This document shows, piece by piece, positions 12,791-16,695 of a stretch of DNA of 16,695 nt; the first letter of the stretch is position 1, and every line of letters starts with the position of its first letter. The translations under genes were made by a program, and so were the position numbers. This DNA comes from Acidobacteriota bacterium. Lineage in GTDB: Bacteria; Acidobacteriota; Terriglobia; Terriglobales; Acidobacteriaceae. Below the pieces are notes generated by a model. That model worked only from the letters and a program-made list of their open reading frames with translations. It had not been told where the DNA came from and did no database searches. The stretch lies in contig JAJXXN010000219.1 in assembly GCA_021781075.1 (NCBI GenBank), positions 1 to 16,695 of the forward strand, given 5' to 3'.

Positions 12791-14307
12791 GCACTGCATC
12801 CAAAAAGAAAGTAATTGTCATCGGGGCCGGGCTCGGCGGCCTTACCGCGGCCATTCAACTGGCGCGCGGCGGCTTCGCCGTCACGTTGCTTGAAAAAAAC
12901 GCGCATGTGGGCGGCAAGCTCAACAGGCTGCAGGCCGCGGGCTTCAGCTTCGACCTCGGCCCGTCCATCTTCACGTTGCCGCAGGTTTTCCGTGGCGTTT
13001 TTGAGGGCGACGGCAAACAACTTGAGGACTACATCACCCTGAAGCGCGTTGACCCGCAATGGCGCAATTTTTATGAGGATGGCACCACGCTTGACCTGTG
13101 GGAAGAGCGCGGCCGCATGCGCGCCGAACTGGCACGGTTCGGCGACAGTACGATTCGCGAGTATGAGGATTTTCTGGATTATTCCAAACGCCAGTACGAC
13201 GTCGTGGAGCGCGGCTATCTGAGCCGGGGCCTGGATACCTTCGGCGAGTTCCTGCGTTTTTATGGATGGAAGGACGCGCGCGACCTTGACTACATGCGCT
13301 CGATGTCGGGCAGCATCCGCAAGCGCGTGGGCAACCCCTACCTGCGCGACATGTTCGAGTACTTCATCAAATATGTCGGCTCAAGCGCGCTCGATTCGCC
13401 TGCCTTCATGAACCTGATGCCGAACATCCAGACGGAGTACGGCCTGTGGTATGTTGCCGGCGGGTTGTATGAACTGGCAAAGGCTTTTCAACTTCGCTTG
13501 CAGGAGACGGGAGTGCAGCTTCACCTGGAGCACGAGGTGCTGAAGGTGGAGCACAAGGACAAACGGGTCACCGGTGTCGAGGCCCGTGGAGCCAACGGCG
13601 CGCCGGTCCGGTTTGAGGCCGACTATGTGGTTTCAAACATGGAGGTGATTCCCGCCATGCGCAAGCTGCTGGACGCGCCGCGCTCCGCGATGAAAAAGCT
13701 GCGTCGCTTCAAGCCCTCCTGCTCGGGGATTGTGATCCACCTGGGGCTTGACCGCGTGTATCCGCAACTGGCGCACCACAACTTTTTTTACTCGAAGGAC
13801 CTGCATGCCCATTTCCGTCGCGTATTTCGCGAGCGGCGGCTACCGGACGACCCCACGCTGTATGTGGTTGCGCCCACGCGCACTGACCCATCCCAGGCGC
13901 CGCACGGGTGCGACAACATAAAAATACTCCCGCACATTCCGCCGCTGGATGATGAGCGGCCCACCACGCGCGAAGACTACCTGGCGCTCAAGGAAATCTG
14001 CATCGACAAGCTGGAGCGCATGGGCCTGACCGGCCTTCGCAGCCATATAGTGGTGGAGGATTTCTGGACGCCCTTCGAGATCGAGCAGCGCTATGGCTCA
14101 AACCGCGGCTCCATCTATGGTGTCGTGTGCGACCGCCGCAGCAATTTTGCCTTCAAGGCGCCCAAGCGCAGCGGCGAGTTTGAGAACCTGTTTTTTGTCG
14201 GCGGCAGTGTCAATCCCGGCGCGGGCATGCCCATGGTGACATTGAGCGGCCAGCATGTGGCGCGCATGATTGCGGAGCAGGACTCAGGACAGGCGCAATG
14301 GCTTTGA
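12787..14307 (+). CDS. crtP: CrtP-like C30 carotenoid terminal oxidase (diaponeurosporene oxidase type)
   Basis: A 506-residue FAD enzyme of the CrtN/CrtP family. GAGLGG (13-18) binds the dinucleotide, and HVGGKLNR and FDLGPS follow as in the staphylococcal oxidase. Diagnostic CrtP segments are FIKYVGSS, GLWYVAGG, SNMEVIP, YPQLAHHNFF, LPDDPT, RSHIVVEDFWTP, NRGSIYGVV and the end motif VGGSVNPGAGMPMVTLSG (471-488). These match the memorised CrtP pattern far better than CrtN, so the assignment of oxidase versus desaturase between the two paralogues is firm. The expected reaction is oxygen-dependent conversion of a terminal methyl group to an aldehyde, which AldH then oxidises. It starts within the aldH stop codon (ATGA) with GAGGG close ahead, and overlaps crtQ by 10 bp. 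It is probably membrane-associated, like its substrate. Double-ended oxidation cannot be judged from sequence. Confidence 0.93.
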   Translation: MSTASKKKVIVIGAGLGGLTAAIQLARGGFAVTLLEKNAHVGGKLNRLQAAGFSFDLGPSIFTLPQVFRGVFEGDGKQLEDYITLKRVDPQWRNFYEDGTTLDLWEERGRMRAELARFGDSTIREYEDFLDYSKRQYDVVERGYLSRGLDTFGEFLRFYGWKDARDLDYMRSMSGSIRKRVGNPYLRDMFEYFIKYVGSSALDSPAFMNLMPNIQTEYGLWYVAGGLYELAKAFQLRLQETGVQLHLEHEVLKVEHKDKRVTGVEARGANGAPVRFEADYVVSNMEVIPAMRKLLDAPRSAMKKLRRFKPSCSGIVIHLGLDRVYPQLAHHNFFYSKDLHAHFRRVFRERRLPDDPTLYVVAPTRTDPSQAPHGCDNIKILPHIPPLDDERPTTREDYLALKEICIDKLERMGLTGLRSHIVVEDFWTPFEIEQRYGSNRGSIYGVVCDRRSNFAFKAPKRSGEFENLFFVGGSVNPGAGMPMVTLSGQHVARMIAEQDSGQAQWL

Positions 14308-15371
14308 TCGCGCTGCTGTCTGTCATTGGCCTCGGCTCCGGGTTCCTGCTGATTTGGCGAGTCCCGGTTTGCCGAGGTGTTGTGGCGGGCGAAATACCCG
14401 GCGTATCCATCATCATCCCGGCGCGCAATGAAGAGCGGAACCTGCCGAGGCTGTTGCACTCCGTTTCAGCTGCTGCAGCGCCCAACGCCGAGGTGATAGT
14501 CGTCGATGACGGTTCCACGGACAAGACTGCTGCGCTGGCCGCACAACTTGGTGCTCGGGTGATTACGCCCGCGCCAAAGCCCGAGGGATGGACGGGCAAG
14601 GCATGGGCCTGCGACCAGGGCGCGAGAAGCGCGACAAGGGAGCTCCTGCTTTTTCTTGATGCAGACACATATTTTGAACCGGGTGGGCTGCATCGACTGC
14701 TTGCAAGCTGGCAGGGTGAAAAGGATTCCGCGCTGGTTCTCTCCGTACTTCCGTATCACGCCATGGAGGAGGCCTATGAACAGCTATCGCTCTTCTTCAA
14801 TTTGTTGATGGCGGCAGGTGCGGGCGGATTTGGAGTGTCCGGCAAGCCGAGGCTTTTTGGCCAGTCGTTGCTGATGGCAACGCAACTTTACTTCAGCGCC
14901 GGCGGCCATGCGGCAGTACGGGGTTCCATACTTGAGAATTTGCGCTGGGCTGGCTTGCTGCGGCGGCGTGGCGCGCGCATCCGTTGCCTTGGAGGAAAAG
15001 GAACGCTCTCGATGCGCATGTTTCCCGAAGGCCATGCGCAAATGACCGAGAGCTGGTCCAAGGCCTTTGTGCAGGGCGCTGCCGACTCCGGGCCCGTGGT
15101 GCTTCTTTCTTCCATTGCCTGGATCTCGGCGCTATGGACAACCACCCTGCTGCTGCTGATGCCGCACGACTACGGCAGGGTGTCGCTTGCCGTGCTGTAT
15201 TTGCTGTTCGCCGCGCAAATCATCTGGCTCTCACGGTCCCTGGGAAACTTCCGGCTGCTCGGATGCCTCTTCTTTCCCATTCCGCTCTTCTATTACTGCG
15301 TCGTCTTCGCACGCTCCGCATGGCGTCGCGCGCTGGGCCGAAAATCGCAGTGGAGGGGGCGCGAAGTATGA
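14298..15371 (+). CDS. crtQ: CrtQ-like carotenoid glycosyltransferase (family 2)
   Basis: A 357-residue GT2-type transferase with an N-terminal hydrophobic helix (3-20) and C-terminal hydrophobic segments near 267-287, 295-311 and 320-340, so it is an inner-membrane protein with its catalytic domain in the cytoplasm. Catalytic landmarks are SIIIPARNEE (37-46), VVDDGS (68-73) and the metal-binding DAD at 121-123. CrtQ-like features include GWTGKAWAC (98-105), LSVLPYH, YFSAGGH (198-204) and FPEGHAQMTESW. In staphyloxanthin synthesis CrtQ adds glucose to the carotenoid carboxylate as an ester; the sugar used here cannot be deduced. It overlaps crtP by 10 bp and crtO by 4 bp (ATGA), consistent with one polycistronic message. 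A generic lipid glycosyltransferase is the alternative, but the context strongly favours CrtQ. Confidence 0.92.
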   Translation: MALIALLSVIGLGSGFLLIWRVPVCRGVVAGEIPGVSIIIPARNEERNLPRLLHSVSAAAAPNAEVIVVDDGSTDKTAALAAQLGARVITPAPKPEGWTGKAWACDQGARSATRELLLFLDADTYFEPGGLHRLLASWQGEKDSALVLSVLPYHAMEEAYEQLSLFFNLLMAAGAGGFGVSGKPRLFGQSLLMATQLYFSAGGHAAVRGSILENLRWAGLLRRRGARIRCLGGKGTLSMRMFPEGHAQMTESWSKAFVQGAADSGPVVLLSSIAWISALWTTTLLLLMPHDYGRVSLAVLYLLFAAQIIWLSRSLGNFRLLGCLFFPIPLFYYCVVFARSAWRRALGRKSQWRGREV

Positions 15372-15856
15372 GCCCATGGATATGGATGGCAAACCTGCTT
15401 GGCTGGCCTGTGCTCCATCTCTCCATCAGCTATTTTTTTCTCCGCCTGCCAACGAGGCATTTTGCCATGGACAACTGGCTCACCGCGGCCCGGGGATGGG
15501 AGATGGACGGCCGCTTGTATCGCGATTGCATGGCAATCCGGCGTTGGAAGGCGCTGTTGCCCGATGGCGCGCCCTGGCTTGGCGGAATGGCAAAAAAGAA
15601 ACTGACGGCGCGCGACGACCAAAGCCTTGCTGAGTTTGTGGTTGAAACGCGCCGCGCAGAATGGGCCCACTGGGTTATGTTTCTCTGCCTGCCGCTTTTT
15701 TTTCTCTGGAACCCGCCTTGGGCATGCGTCGTGATGGCCGCTTATGCGCTGGCCGCAAACCTGCCCTGCATCCTGGCGCAGCGTTACAACCGCATCCTGC
15801 TGCTGCGCGTGCTGCAAAACCGGAATACGAAGCGGAACGCCCATGAAACCGAATGA
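15368..15856 (+). CDS. crtO: CrtO-like glycosyl-carotenoid acyltransferase
   Basis: A 162-residue integral membrane protein, almost the length of staphylococcal CrtO (about 165). Hydrophobic segments lie at 6-26, 103-115 and 117-135. The family pattern is clear: RRWK (58-61), LPDG (64-67), ETRRAE (93-98), HW (101-102), NLP (131-133) and QRYNR (138-142). The staphylococcal enzyme esterifies a sugar hydroxyl of the glycosyl carotenoid with a fatty acid, the last step of staphyloxanthin formation; the acyl chain here is unknown. Its ATG sits in the crtQ stop (ATGA) with a strong GGAGGGGG a few bases ahead. Its last 14 bp overlap the next small gene. This is not the unrelated carotenoid ketolase also called CrtO in cyanobacteria. 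Confidence 0.92.
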   Translation: MSPWIWMANLLGWPVLHLSISYFFLRLPTRHFAMDNWLTAARGWEMDGRLYRDCMAIRRWKALLPDGAPWLGGMAKKKLTARDDQSLAEFVVETRRAEWAHWVMFLCLPLFFLWNPPWACVVMAAYALAANLPCILAQRYNRILLLRVLQNRNTKRNAHETE

Positions 15857-16169
15857 CGAAAATCAACCGCCCGCCCCACGCCGCCGCTATCTGGTGCACC
15901 TTGCTTGCGCGCCCGGTGGGCAGGGCGGGTTGAACCGCTATATTGCCCGCGTGCGCCCGTGGGTGGCGCGTGCAGGCGCCATGGCCCCGGCCCAGGAGCG
16001 GATTTTCATGGATGAATGTGAACTCATCAGCGCCATCAACCCGCTGCTTCCACAGGGCTCGGATGTCCGCGATGTGCTCGAACATATTGAGGCCCCGGGC
16101 GGTTTTTTTTATTTGCTGCCGCTTAGCGGAGAGCAGGCCGTGCAACTGGGCTGGTGCCCGGCTGCGTAA
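15843..16169 (+). CDS. Small protein of unknown function at the end of the carotenoid operon
   Basis: A 108-residue protein that I do not recognise. The first 15 residues are polar and Pro/Arg-rich (NDENQPPAPRRR). No signal peptide or transmembrane helix is evident, so it is probably cytoplasmic. The rest reads as a compact alpha/beta domain with three notable stretches: RYLVHLACAPGG, an acidic central part (IFMDECELISAI) and FFYLLPLSG near the end. The two cysteines (25 and 62) are not arranged as a metal site. It starts inside the last codons of crtO (14-bp overlap) with only a weak GCGGAA ahead, so it is probably translated by coupling. Coding bias resembles its neighbours, supporting a real gene. 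A modulator of the membrane enzymes is possible but speculative. Confidence 0.65.
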   Translation: MKPNDENQPPAPRRRYLVHLACAPGGQGGLNRYIARVRPWVARAGAMAPAQERIFMDECELISAINPLLPQGSDVRDVLEHIEAPGGFFYLLPLSGEQAVQLGWCPAA

Positions 16170-16185
16170 AGCCCGGCAGCAGCCG
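16159..16185 (+). terminator. Hairpin across the stop of the last carotenoid-operon gene
   Basis: CGGCTGC and GCAGCCG form a 7-bp stem with a 13-base loop spanning the TAA at 16167. A shorter GCTGC/GCAGC pairing with a 9-base loop competes. No T-run follows, so it is a weak terminator at best, and read-through into the methyltransferase gene is likely possible. Confidence 0.3.
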
Positions 16186-16227
16186 CACGATTCAGTGGCG
16201 CAAATCATGTGCTATGGTCAGGGTGTG

Positions 16228-16695
16228 ATGACACTGCGGCAACAATTCGGCGCAATCGACATTTATCTCTTTGACCAGATTTTGAGGGGCAACATCCAGC
16301 CGGGCATGCGCATTCTTGACGCAGGCTGCGGGGAGGGAAGAAACCTTGTCTATTTTTTGCGCCAGGGACATGAAGTGTTTGGCGCTGATGCCGACCCGGA
16401 ACGCATCGCCCGTCTGCGCGCACTGGCCGCGCAACTGGCGCCGCGCCAGCCGGAGACGCACTTTCGCGTGGAGCCTGTCGAATCCATGAGCTTTGAGGAT
16501 GCCTCGGTTGATTGTTTGATCAGCAGCGCCGTGCTGCACTTTGCACGCGATGAGGCGCACTTTGAAGCCATGCTGGAAGGCGGAGTGCGCAAACTGAAAC
16601 ACGGTGGATTGTTTTTCTGCCGCTTGGCATCCTCCATTGGCATGGAGCGCCAGGTAATGCCCACCACCGCCGGACGATTCAAATTGCCTGATGGC
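16228..16695 (+). CDS. Class I SAM-dependent methyltransferase, C-terminus cut by window edge
   Basis: The first 156 residues are visible and the frame is open at the right edge. Motif I, ILDAGCGEGR (29-38), binds S-adenosylmethionine. VFGADADP (50-57) ends the second strand, with Asp54 or Asp56 as the ribose-binding acid. SVDCLISSAVLHF (93-105) is motif II/III of the UbiG/TehB-like Methyltransf_11/25 type, and LKHGGLFF (123-130) is the following strand. The substrate cannot be told from this portion. ATG 16228 is used, though the adjacent GTG at 16225 is in frame and equally possible; AGGG lies a few bases ahead of both. It follows the small unknown gene by 58 bp on the same strand, so it may or may not belong to the pigment operon. 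Confidence 0.85.
   Translation, partial: MTLRQQFGAIDIYLFDQILRGNIQPGMRILDAGCGEGRNLVYFLRQGHEVFGADADPERIARLRALAAQLAPRQPETHFRVEPVESMSFEDASVDCLISSAVLHFARDEAHFEAMLEGGVRKLKHGGLFFCRLASSIGMERQVMPTTAGRFKLPDG

Noticed and set aside
14984..15367. In-frame upstream extension of CrtO to a 290-residue protein
   Set aside because: The extension lies inside the crtQ coding sequence in another frame. The ATG at 15368 has a strong GGAGGGGG and gives the family's normal length.

Overview
The window comes from a GC-rich Gram-negative bacterium. Outer-membrane and periplasmic proteins are abundant, and long overlapping operons meet at one divergent control region. The phylum is an inference. Very large CxxCH cytochromes, a secreted protein with a 'xLHCTEEV'-type segment of a kind common in acidobacterial secretomes, and a squalene-type carotenoid operon together point to Acidobacteriota or a neighbouring phylum, but no rRNA or marker gene is present to prove it.

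Left half (1-8165, all on the minus strand). Six genes read leftwards in one tightly packed operon: a 23-heme c-type cytochrome, a 19-heme c-type cytochrome, an outer-membrane beta-barrel, a secreted protein of unknown function, a membrane cytochrome b with two H-x13-H helices, and a membrane-anchored 4Fe-4S/FAD pyridine-nucleotide oxidoreductase cut off by the window edge. Three junctions overlap and the widest gap is 8 bp. In the order flavoprotein, cytochrome b, periplasmic multihemes, porin, the products could carry electrons from cytoplasmic NAD(P)H across both membranes. This is the strongest candidate for an undescribed system: a 42-heme, extracellular-electron-transfer-like conduit.

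Centre (8166-8567). The divergent intergenic region holds two short perfect inverted repeats, a leader hairpin and a plausible sigma70 promoter for the gene to its right.

Right half (8568-16695, all on the plus strand). An XRE-cupin regulator is followed by a five-gene staphyloxanthin-type C30 carotenoid cluster (crtN, aldH, crtP, crtQ, crtO). Every step after the C30 precursor is represented: desaturation, terminal oxidation, aldehyde oxidation, glycosylation and acylation. No crtM or squalene synthase is in view. The aldehyde dehydrogenase carries an unusual C-terminal membrane helix plus a DUF2141-like domain. A small unknown protein overlaps the end of crtO, and a truncated SAM methyltransferase begins 58 bp later.

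No tRNA, rRNA, CRISPR array, insertion sequence or phage gene was recognised.
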